Position numbers and translations under genes: made by a program
Assembly: GCF_005222845.1 (NCBI RefSeq)
Contig: NZ_STFZ01000007.1
Coordinates: 124,001-188,000, forward strand
Direction of reading: 5' to 3'
Source: Rhizobium sp. FY34
Lineage (GTDB): Bacteria; Pseudomonadota; Alphaproteobacteria; Rhizobiales; Rhizobiaceae
DNA length: 64,000 bases
The notes under the pieces: generated by a model
The model's input: the letters and a program-made list of their open reading frames with translations, nothing else
Told to the model about the DNA's origin: nothing
Databases searched by the model: none
Shown: in pieces, positions 57,608 through 64,000 of the stretch
Layout of the letters: the number at the start of each line of letters is the position of its first letter
How positions within the stretch are numbered: the stretch's first letter is position 1

Positions 57608-58831
57608 TCAGCGCACCGGATTTTCCAGACGAAACTGCGCGACATCGATGCGGCCATTGCGGAAGCCGGCCGCGCAATAGTGCAGGTAGTAGTGCCAGGT
57701 GCGAAAGAAGCGCTCGTCGAAACCGAGCGGTGCAATCTTTGGCCAAAGCGCGCGAAAGGCCTTGTCCCAGGCGAGCAGCGTGCGCTCGTAGTCCAGGCCG
57801 AAGCGGAAGCAGTCCGTCACCTTCAGCCGTGCCCTGCCGGCAATCTCGCCAAAGCCTGCCACCGTCGGCAGCATGCCGCCCGGAAAGATATAGGTCTGGA
57901 TGAAATCCGCATGCCGGCGATAGTGCTCGAAACGGCTTTCGTCGATGGTGATGACCTGGATCATCGCCTGTCCGCCGGGCACCAGCAGATCACGCACCTG
58001 CTCGAAATAGATCGGCCAATGCTCCTCGCCGACGGCCTCGAACATCTCGATAGAGACGATCTTGGTGAACTGGCCCGTGCAATCGCGGTAGTCCTGCAGG
58101 CGGATATCGGCCTGGCCGGCGATCCCGGCATCGGACAGCCGCTGGCGGGAAAAGGCGGCCTGCTCCTTGGAAAGCGTCAGGCCCGTCACGCGACAGCCGG
58201 TCTCACGGATCGCCTGTTCCATGAAGCCGCCCCAGCCGCAGCCGATTTCCAGCACATGGTCATCCGGCCCGATGTTCAACTCGCGAATGATACGGCCATA
58301 TTTTTCATGCTGCGCCTCTTCAAGGCTTGCATCCGGATGGGTGTAGATCGCCGAGGAATAGGTCATCGAGCGGTCGAGCCACTTGCCGTAGAATTCATTG
58401 CCGAGATCATAGTGGAAGGCGATATTGCGGCGGCTGCCGGATTTGGAATTGCGGCGCAGGCGATGGCGCAGATGCGCCAGCCGCGCCATGAGGGCCGTGG
58501 GTGCTGCAAGCTTTGCCCAGTCCTTTTCATTGGCCAGCGCCAGATCCAGAACCTGGCCGAGATCGGGTGTCGACCAGTCGCCATCCATGTAGGATCGGGC
58601 AAAGCCCAGGCCGCCACCCGCCATGATGCGGCGTAGCACACGCGAACGGTTGAAGCGAATGGTGGCCAGTGGGCCGGGTCTGGCCTCGCCGAAATGATGC
58701 TCGCGCCCGCTGGGAAAAACCACGGTCAGCCGGCCATGCCTGGTGCGTGCCAGCATTCGGCACAGCATACGTTCCCAAAGCGGCGCGCGGTCTGCCACCA
58801 GGAGGGGATCTCCGTGTCCGGCATGAGTCAT
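57608..58831 (-). CDS. Cyclopropane synthase-like SAM-dependent fatty-acyl methyltransferase
   Basis: 407 residues. The SAM motif VLEIGCGWGGFMEQA (~193-207) and overall order match CFA synthase. Two bicarbonate-site residues of E. coli Cfa are changed: Cys139 becomes Ser160 (TYSSAIY) and His266 becomes Gln292 (AMIQVIT). Glu239 (MFEAVG) and Tyr317 (LDYERTL) are kept. With FAD oxidoreductase and DUF1365 partners it may act as a methylase of cis-unsaturated acyl chains (UfaM-like) rather than a cyclopropane synthase; this is inference. It is coupled to the DUF1365 gene by ATGA. Confidence 0.88.
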   Translation of the reverse strand: MTHAGHGDPLLVADRAPLWERMLCRMLARTRHGRLTVVFPSGREHHFGEARPGPLATIRFNRSRVLRRIMAGGGLGFARSYMDGDWSTPDLGQVLDLALANEKDWAKLAAPTALMARLAHLRHRLRRNSKSGSRRNIAFHYDLGNEFYGKWLDRSMTYSSAIYTHPDASLEEAQHEKYGRIIRELNIGPDDHVLEIGCGWGGFMEQAIRETGCRVTGLTLSKEQAAFSRQRLSDAGIAGQADIRLQDYRDCTGQFTKIVSIEMFEAVGEEHWPIYFEQVRDLLVPGGQAMIQVITIDESRFEHYRRHADFIQTYIFPGGMLPTVAGFGEIAGRARLKVTDCFRFGLDYERTLLAWDKAFRALWPKIAPLGFDERFFRTWHYYLHYCAAGFRNGRIDVAQFRLENPVR

Positions 58832-59628
58832 GTTTCTTGTCCTCCACTCAAGACTGGATGTTCCACCGAACTGGCCACGCGGCTGGCAGCCGGGCGGTGG
58901 CGATGAAGCGGCACGCCCTTCAGCCAGAGGCGCAGCGCCTCCCAGTGGATGCCCGCCATGACCTTCATGGTCATCAGCGGATAGGTAAACAGAGCGCGCA
59001 ACAGAATGCGGTCTGAAAGCGGTGACTTTTTGCCTGCAAAGCTTGCAAACAGAAGGTCCCCTTCGCTGTCACGCTCGTTGATGGCAACCTTCACCCGCTC
59101 GCCCGGCGGGGTGATATCGAAATCATAGGTGCAGTCCATCGGCACGAAGGGTGACACATACATGGCTTTGGAACAGGAATGGCGCACGCGGCCATCCTGT
59201 AGCGTCTGGGCGGGAATGATATAGGTGTGCCGTTCCTGAAAAGTATTGCAGACCTCATAGAGCAAGGCCAGCAGGTTTCCCTCGCGGTCCTCGCAGAAAT
59301 AGACGGTCAACGGGTTGAAGACATAGCCGAATATCCGCGGGTAGCAGAGCACGCGGATGCGGACGTCCTGGTGTGCGATGCCGGCATCACGCAGATGCGC
59401 TTCCGCCCAGGCGCGCAGGCCGCCGCTATCGCCCAGGCCGTGATCCTTGTCGAAGAAGCTGAACACGCTGGTGCGATTATAGCCAAACAGCCGCATGCCG
59501 GCACCCAGCGAGGGAAGTTCGTCCAGATCCAGCAGCAGCGAAAACACGCGGTAGCGCATGCTGTGCTTCTTCGGCCGGTGCCGGGAATGCACCACCGTAC
59601 CGAAATAGATGCCGGATGCGGCACTCAT
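58828..59628 (-). CDS. DUF1365 protein
   Basis: 266 residues. DUF1365 landmarks are HSRHRPKKHSMRYRVFSLLL near the N-terminus, GYVFNPLTVYFCEDREGNLL in the middle and PFVPMDCTYDFDITPPGERV. The function is not established. It is nearly always encoded between an FAD oxidoreductase and a Cfa-like methyltransferase, and is so here, with ATGA overlaps on both sides. A role in fatty-acyl modification is inferred from this context. Confidence 0.9.
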   Translation of the reverse strand: MSAASGIYFGTVVHSRHRPKKHSMRYRVFSLLLDLDELPSLGAGMRLFGYNRTSVFSFFDKDHGLGDSGGLRAWAEAHLRDAGIAHQDVRIRVLCYPRIFGYVFNPLTVYFCEDREGNLLALLYEVCNTFQERHTYIIPAQTLQDGRVRHSCSKAMYVSPFVPMDCTYDFDITPPGERVKVAINERDSEGDLLFASFAGKKSPLSDRILLRALFTYPLMTMKVMAGIHWEALRLWLKGVPLHRHRPAASRVASSVEHPVLSGGQET

Positions 59629-60971
59629 TCGGCCGCTTCCAGAAGTGGCTGAAGAACGATCCGGCCGGATTCGTTTGCGACCTGCCAGGGCCGGCGAAGC
59701 CCGGTTGCCGCTTCTGCAACGGCCAGACCCGCCTGCAGCCCGTCTTCATGGAAGCCACTGCCGAAATGGGCGCCGCAGAACCAGGTGTTGCGACGTCCCT
59801 GCAATTGCCAGATCTGCCGCTGCGCGTTCATGGCGGACAGATCAAACAGCGGATGGGTGTAGTGATAGGTGCCAATCACCTTGTCGTCACGGATCGGGCG
59901 GCTGGCATTTAACGTCACGAAGAGCGGATGCTGTTCCGGTAGGTTCTGCAGACGGTTCATCCAATAGGTGACGCAAAGTGGCGTCTGGTCGTCTTCCCGC
60001 TTGCCGCCGATATAATTCCAGCTCGACCAGACGGCCTTGCGCTTGGGCATCAAGCGCTCGTCCGAATGCAGCACGGCAATATTGTCGGTATAGCGGAAGG
60101 CGCCAAGGATCTCGCGCTCTGGCGCATCCGCGTCCAGCAGCAAGGCAAGCGCTTGATCGGCATGGGTTGCGATGATCACGTCATCGAAGCGGTCGGTACC
60201 GCCCTTCCTGTCGGTGACCAGAACCTTGCCGTCGGCTAGCCGTTCTATCGTGGCAACGCCGCAGTTCAGCCGGATCTCGCCGGGAAAGTCGTCGGCAATG
60301 CGCTGCACATATTGGCGGCTGCCGCCGGTGACCGTACGCCAGCGCGGACGGCCCGACAGAAGAATAAGCCCGTGATGTACGAAAAAGCGGATGAAGGCAT
60401 GCAGCGGATAGGCGCGCATGTCGGTCGTCGTCATCGACCAGATCGCCGCCCCCATGGGAAGAAGATGATCGTCGATGAAGGGTTTCGAATAGCGCTCGCG
60501 GTCGAGATAGTCGCCAAGCGTCACGCCGTCGAACTCGCGCCGGTTCATCAGACCTTCCGCTTCGCGGTAAAAGCGCAGCACGTCAGACAGCATGCGCCAG
60601 AAGCGCGGGCGGGCGGCATTGCTGCGCTGGCCGAGAATGCCCTTGATGCCGGTGCCGGAATATTCAAAGCCGCCATCATCGATGGAGGCGGCAAACGACA
60701 TGTCCGAGGCTTCGTGCGCGACGCCGAGATGATCGAAAAACGCCACGAGATTGGGATAGTTCTTGTCATTGAAGACAATGAAGCCCGTATCGACGGCCAG
60801 ATCGCCATCGGGGGTGGATACTGTAGCCGTATTGGAATGCCCGCCGAGGCGGTCGGCAACCTCGTAGATCACCACCTGGTTTGCCTTGGCGGAAAGCCAT
60901 GCCGCAGACAGGCCACTGATCCCGGAGCCGATGACTGCGATGCGTCGAATGTCCGTATTGCTTGAAACCAT
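59625..60971 (-). CDS. FAD-dependent amine oxidase-like oxidoreductase
   Basis: 448 residues. The N-terminal dinucleotide motif is IAVIGSGISGLSAAWLSAKA, followed by YEVADRLGGHSNT; the C-terminal FAD motif region is TWFCGAHFGSGFHEDGLQAG. It resembles NAD/FAD-binding 'cyclopropane fatty acid cluster' oxidases and not a characterised amine oxidase. It heads the FAD-DUF1365-methyltransferase operon and is divergent from rpoE, with an ECF11-like promoter motif just upstream. A desaturase or oxidase role on acyl chains is inferred. Confidence 0.87.
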   Translation of the reverse strand: MVSSNTDIRRIAVIGSGISGLSAAWLSAKANQVVIYEVADRLGGHSNTATVSTPDGDLAVDTGFIVFNDKNYPNLVAFFDHLGVAHEASDMSFAASIDDGGFEYSGTGIKGILGQRSNAARPRFWRMLSDVLRFYREAEGLMNRREFDGVTLGDYLDRERYSKPFIDDHLLPMGAAIWSMTTTDMRAYPLHAFIRFFVHHGLILLSGRPRWRTVTGGSRQYVQRIADDFPGEIRLNCGVATIERLADGKVLVTDRKGGTDRFDDVIIATHADQALALLLDADAPEREILGAFRYTDNIAVLHSDERLMPKRKAVWSSWNYIGGKREDDQTPLCVTYWMNRLQNLPEQHPLFVTLNASRPIRDDKVIGTYHYTHPLFDLSAMNAQRQIWQLQGRRNTWFCGAHFGSGFHEDGLQAGLAVAEAATGLRRPWQVANESGRIVLQPLLEAAE

Positions 60972-61001
60972 TGGGCATATCCGTTGTTTGCTATCGATTG
61001 A

Positions 61002-61031
61002 AGCTTACGCGGCGGCCGCGCAAATGGATTT
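61002..61031 (-). promoter_or_regulatory. ECF11 (RpoE/ChrR)-like promoter of the FAD-DUF1365-cfa operon
   Basis: The minus strand reads AAATCC, 18-bp spacer, TAAGCT. Rhodobacter RpoE promoters have TGATCC and TAAG at about this spacing; the -10 matches fully and the -35 in four bases. It lies 31-60 bp from the FAD oxidoreductase start. Confidence 0.5.
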
Positions 61032-61053
61032 CCCGCAATTTTCTTTTTCGCAG

Positions 61054-61083
61054 TGATCTGGCCTCGGGGGGGCGGCGTAAAGG
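61054..61083 (+). promoter_or_regulatory. ECF11-like autoregulatory promoter of rpoE-chrR
   Basis: TGATCT, 18-bp spacer, TAAAGG. It matches the TGATC...TAA pattern of RpoE-dependent promoters and has the same spacer as the divergent element at 61002-61031. It is ~100 bp upstream of the probable rpoE start. Confidence 0.5.
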
Positions 61084-61181
61084 CCGACATGAGCTTAGCT
61101 GTTTCCATCATGGCAGGGACGTGCCACAAAGAAGAGAAAGTGGGTGTGAGCCTGCTCGCCCGCGTTCAGCATGGCCAGAGA

Positions 61182-61763
61182 ATGAAACGCACCGATAGAA
61201 TTTCAACAGACCAGGACATCGCGCAGGCCGAGCTTTCTCGCCTTCTGGCCGCTGTCGGGCAGGACCGCGATGTGAATGCCTTCGAGGCGATCTTTCGCTA
61301 TTACGGGCCGCGTGTGCGCTCCTTCATGGCCATGAAGACGAGAGACACGCAGCTTGCGGAAGAACTGATGCAGGAAACCATGACAGCCGTGTGGAACAAG
61401 GCGGTGCAGTTTGATCCTGGCCGTGGCAATGTATCGGCCTGGATCTTCACCATTGCCCGCAACCAGCGCATTGATGCATTCCGGCGCAGGCGCCCGGCCT
61501 TTGACGAAAATGATCCCGCCTTCGTGCGCGATAATGAACCGCCGGCGGATGTCGAGCTTGAGGGGCGCCAGGATGCAGAACTGTTGCGCAAGGCGATGGA
61601 GACCCTGCCGCCCGAACAGTTGGACGTTTTGAAGCGTGCCTTCTTCGACGAAGCGTCGCATTCGGCGATTGCCGAAGACATGGGTATACCGCTCGGCACC
61701 GTGAAATCACGAATACGTCTGGCTTTCGATAAACTGCGGACCACGCTGGAGGGCCGGCGATGA
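61182..61763 (+). CDS. rpoE: ECF RNA polymerase sigma factor, RpoE (ECF11) type
   Basis: 193 residues from ATG 61182 (upstream in-frame starts exist, but the sigma domain begins just after this Met). Region 2 spans FEAIFRYYGPRVRSFMAMKT to FTIARNQRIDAFRRRRPAF; region 4 has LPPEQLDVLKRAFFDEASHS and the helix-turn-helix IPLGTVKSRIRLAFDKL. The adjacent ChrR-type anti-sigma, coupled by ATGA, identifies the group. In Rhodobacter this sigma responds to singlet oxygen. The lack of a good ribosome site leaves the exact start open. Confidence 0.9.
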   Translation: MKRTDRISTDQDIAQAELSRLLAAVGQDRDVNAFEAIFRYYGPRVRSFMAMKTRDTQLAEELMQETMTAVWNKAVQFDPGRGNVSAWIFTIARNQRIDAFRRRRPAFDENDPAFVRDNEPPADVELEGRQDAELLRKAMETLPPEQLDVLKRAFFDEASHSAIAEDMGIPLGTVKSRIRLAFDKLRTTLEGRR

Positions 61764-62440
61764 AAACCAATCACCACATTAGCGATGCATTGCTGCTCGA
61801 TTATGCGTCCGGCAACCTGTCCGAGGGCTGGAGCCTTGCTGTCGCAACCCATCTGGCCCTTTGCCCGAACTGTCGGCGCACGCTCGACGCCATGGAGGGG
61901 GCAGCCGGCGCATTGCTTGACAAGGTGGTGGGCGAGCATCCGGTAACCAGCAATGACTGGGAGGCGATGAAGGCACGCATTGCCTGCGAGCCTGTGGCAA
62001 CGGCGCCCGCCCGCGTGGCGGAAAAGCCTGTTTCTCGCCCATCTGCCGATGCAACAGCCGTCTTGCCCGAGCCGCTGCGGTCCTATGTGGGCAGCGATGT
62101 TTCGGGGTTAAAATGGCGTGCTCTCGGGCGTGGTGCCTACCAGATCCGCATCGATACGGGCGATCCCGCAACCCAGGTGCGGCTTTTGAAGATCCCGGCT
62201 GGAAAGCCTGTTCCGGAGCATACGCATGTGGGGCGTGAACTGACGCTTGTTCTGTCGGGCAGCTTCCGCGATGGCGATGATCTGTTTCAGCGTGGTGACC
62301 TGGAAGAGGCCGATGGCAACCTGCTGCACACGCCGACGGCAACCGAAGGCGAGGATTGCATCTGCCTGGCTGTGACCGAAGCGCCGCTGAAGTTCAGCAG
62401 CTGGGTTGTGCGGATGATACAGCCGATCCTGAAAATCTGA
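61760..62440 (+). CDS. chrR: ChrR-family anti-sigma factor (zinc plus cupin)
   Basis: 226 residues. The N-terminal anti-sigma domain holds zinc ligands H31, C35 and C38 (THLALCPNC) with His5/His6 near the start. The C-terminal cupin (~105-225) has the HTHVGRELTLVLSGSF metal motif and a later His (NLLHTP). In R. sphaeroides singlet oxygen triggers release of RpoE, dependent on the cupin domain. The start overlaps the rpoE stop. Confidence 0.92.
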   Translation: MKTNHHISDALLLDYASGNLSEGWSLAVATHLALCPNCRRTLDAMEGAAGALLDKVVGEHPVTSNDWEAMKARIACEPVATAPARVAEKPVSRPSADATAVLPEPLRSYVGSDVSGLKWRALGRGAYQIRIDTGDPATQVRLLKIPAGKPVPEHTHVGRELTLVLSGSFRDGDDLFQRGDLEEADGNLLHTPTATEGEDCICLAVTEAPLKFSSWVVRMIQPILKI

Positions 62441-62470
62441 CGGCTTGATAAAGCTGCGAGGAGAATGCCG

Positions 62471-62875
62471 ATGTTTGTCTATGTGGTGGCTTACCTATCG
62501 ACGGCAGTGGTGTTCTTCGCGCTCGATTTCGTCTGGCTCGGCAAAGTCGCGACCGGATTCTATCGCAGCCAGCTGGGCGAGATGATGCGCGACCGGCCGG
62601 ATTTTGCTGCAGCCGGTGCCTTTTACCTCATCTATGTTGCAGGCATCGTCTATTTTGCCGTTCATCCGAATCTTTCGGGCGGAAGCTGGGTACAGGCCTT
62701 TGTCTCCGGTGCCATCCTTGGGCTGATCGCCTATGGCACCTATGACATCACCAATCTCGCCACGCTGAAGAACTGGCCGCTGACCATGAGCCTGGTGGAC
62801 ATGGCCTGGGGAACGGTGCTCACCGGCACGGCCGCTGCCTGCGGTCTATGGATCACCCAGAAACTGACCGGCTGA
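62471..62875 (+). CDS. DUF2177 family membrane protein
   Basis: 134 residues from ATG 62471, chosen because GAGGAG is seven bases upstream (ATG 62465 is too close to it). Four membrane helices; the family landmarks are FFALDFVWLGKVATGFYRSQ, the AGAFYLIYVAGIVYFAV segment and YGTYDITNLATLKNWPLTMS, then DMAWG. Function is unknown, but DUF2177 genes recur with ChrR/RpoE and Cfa clusters. It lies 30 bp after chrR, probably in the same transcript. Confidence 0.88.
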   Translation: MFVYVVAYLSTAVVFFALDFVWLGKVATGFYRSQLGEMMRDRPDFAAAGAFYLIYVAGIVYFAVHPNLSGGSWVQAFVSGAILGLIAYGTYDITNLATLKNWPLTMSLVDMAWGTVLTGTAAACGLWITQKLTG

Positions 62876-62914
62876 TACTCCCGCCGAATCCAAATCCGCC
62901 ACCGCATGAGCATT

Positions 62915-62946
62915 GCTTCGGCTCCGGCACGTGCCGGAGCCGAAGC
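62915..62946. terminator. Perfect 32-bp palindrome, probable terminator
   Basis: GCTTCGGCTCCGGCAC followed by its exact reverse complement, 40 bp after the DUF2177 stop. It can fold as a 13-bp stem with a six-base loop. There is no T run (GTTCTC follows), so termination may be weak or it may be a protein-binding site. Confidence 0.55.
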
Positions 62947-63037
62947 GTTCTCACTCGCTTGCCATTTGGCGCTTTGCCCTATGTTCTGATGCGAATGAAC
63001 CGGCCCATTCGAGGCTTTCAGCGTAAAAGAGGTTGGC

Positions 63038-63751
63038 ATGCCGTATGAAAGATTGCCGCAGCGGCTGGTGCAGCGTGTCGTCTCGATGGAACTTGCGACG
63101 CTGTTGATCTTTGCTTTGCTCGCCGGTAGCCTGTTTCTGTTTGCGAAACTGACCGGAGAGGTTCTGGAGGGCGATACGCATGCGCTGGATGAGGCGCTGC
63201 TGTTGCTGCTGCGCCAACCGGGTGACCTCTCCCTGCCCATAGGGCCTGCCTGGCTCGGCCATGCTGTAAAAGACATCACCGCGCTCGGCGGCGTCACGGT
63301 GCTGTCGATCATGACCCTGCTTGCCGGGCTCTATCTCACGCTGGCGCGGCGCATTAAGATTGCGATTTTTATGCTGATCTCTGTGATGGGTGGCTGGGTC
63401 ATCAGTTCGGCGCTGAAGATCGTTATCGCACGGCCAAGGCCGGATGTGGTGCCGCATCTGGTCGATGTGCAGGATCTGAGCTTTCCCAGCGGGCATGCCA
63501 TGCTGTCGGCTGTAACCTATCTGACGATAGGCGCGCTGTTGTCGCGCGCGCAGCCGACGCGGGCCACACGCCTGTTCATGATTGGTGCGGCCCTGTTTCT
63601 CACCCTGATCGTCGGCATGAGCCGCATTTATCTCGGCGTCCACTATCCGACCGATGTTCTGGGTGGCTGGTGCGCCGGTGCCGGCTGGGCATTGTGCTGC
63701 TGGCTGGTCGCACAGCGCTCTATCTATGTGGCACCTGATCATAGGCTATGA
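63038..63751 (+). CDS. PAP2 superfamily membrane phosphatase
   Basis: 237 residues with about five to six membrane segments. The three-part phosphatase signature is intact: [21 protein letters not shown] and [17 protein letters not shown]. It dephosphorylates lipid phosphates such as phosphatidic acid or undecaprenyl pyrophosphate on the periplasmic face. The particular substrate is unknown. It is the last protein gene, just left of tRNA-Ser on the opposite strand. Confidence 0.9.
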   Translation: MPYERLPQRLVQRVVSMELATLLIFALLAGSLFLFAKLTGEVLEGDTHALDEALLLLLRQPGDLSLPIGPAWLGHAVKDITALGGVTVLSIMTLLAGLYLTLARRIKIAIFMLISVMGGWVISSALKIVIARPRPDVVPHLVDVQDLSFPSGHAMLSAVTYLTIGALLSRAQPTRATRLFMIGAALFLTLIVGMSRIYLGVHYPTDVLGGWCAGAGWALCCWLVAQRSIYVAPDHRL

Positions 63752-63768
63752 TTGGAAATGGAAATATG

Positions 63769-63856
63769 GCGGACAGGGTGGGATTCGAACCCACGGTACG
63801 CTTTCACGCACACACGCGTTCCAGGCGTGCGCCTTAAACCACTCGGCCACCTGTCC
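63769..63856 (-). tRNA. tRNA-Ser (anticodon GGA)
   Basis: The minus strand begins GGACAGGTGGCCGAGTGGTT and ends in the T-arm GGTTCGAATCC with encoded CCA. Anticodon stem-loop CACGCCTGGAACGCGTG gives anticodon GGA. It has a long variable arm typical of tRNA-Ser. The acceptor stem GGACAGG/CCTGTCC pairs fully. Confidence 0.97.
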
Positions 63857-64000
63857 TTGTCGCCAAGGTCTGCGAAGCGTTTCACGCGAAGCAGCGGTCG
63901 GGGCGGATATATACCGATGATTTTCCTGCAGGCAACCGGAATCTGAAAGATTTATGACCTGTCCCCGAAAGCTTGCCTCAAGCCTGTGGATCCGGCCCCT

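Noticed and set aside
63769..63856. tRNA-Ser as an integration site
   Set aside because: No integrase, direct repeat or atypical block is visible next to it within the window.

Overview
The window is chromosomal DNA from an alphaproteobacterium of the Rhizobiaceae (Agrobacterium/Rhizobium/Sinorhizobium type). The call rests on the gene content: rimP-nusA, dnaX beside the small SRP RNA, a membrane-anchored CycM-type cytochrome c, mgsA-glk-ABC exporter-dapB-gpmA, and yejABEF. It is supported by RIME-like palindromic intergenic repeats and by an sRNA with three anti-Shine-Dalgarno hairpins that matches the rhizobial ar14/NfeR1 (Cuckoo RNA) design. Coding density is high. I see no prophage, insertion sequence or CRISPR array, and one tRNA gene (Ser-GGA, right edge).

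Layout. 1-10.8 kb: translation and replication housekeeping (nusA partial, rimP, an MFS exporter, an MltB-like transglycosylase, recR, ybaB, dnaX, SRP RNA, a HIT protein, nudC, a DMT transporter). 10.8-21.8 kb: kdsB-pheA, cycM, an AEC transporter, a PfkB/adenosine kinase-like gene, an SH3 protein, a 2-hydroxyacid dehydrogenase, moeB/recF and small membrane or coiled-coil proteins. 21.8-27.5 kb: dnaK-dnaJ behind a heat-shock-like promoter, and a class A penicillin-binding protein. 27.5-32.7 kb: small envelope proteins, a YbaK deacylase, the ar14-like sRNA, cspA, an M20 dipeptidase, a MarR regulator and a second hairpin-rich candidate sRNA beside polA. 32.7-45 kb: polA, a phosphonate remnant operon (DUF1045-phnM-phnN), and central metabolism and envelope genes (mgsA, glk, ABC exporter, dapB, gpmA, mepA).

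45-52 kb holds the yejABEF peptide ABC importer. An antitoxin/PIN-toxin-like pair sits between yejE and yejF, joined to its neighbours by ATGA overlaps, and a 20-codon mini-ORF overlaps the yejB start. 52-56.5 kb is nucleotide salvage (pncB, psuK-psuG, a nucleoside hydrolase).

56.7-62.9 kb looks like a stress module: an RpoE/ChrR-type ECF sigma/anti-sigma pair stands divergent to a tightly coupled operon of FAD oxidoreductase, DUF1365 protein and Cfa-like methyltransferase, flanked by a short-chain dehydrogenase and a DUF2177 membrane protein. Both sides of the divergent intergenic region carry ECF11-like promoter motifs. By analogy with Rhodobacter this is probably a singlet-oxygen response that remodels unsaturated fatty acids, possibly to methylated or furan fatty acids. 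The methyltransferase has lost two bicarbonate-site residues of classical cyclopropane synthase. A PAP2 phosphatase and tRNA-Ser close the window.

The points most worth following up are the PIN pair inside the yej operon (with a catalytic Asp to Asn change), the two sRNA loci, the RpoE/ChrR lipid module, and the unannotated short ORFs.
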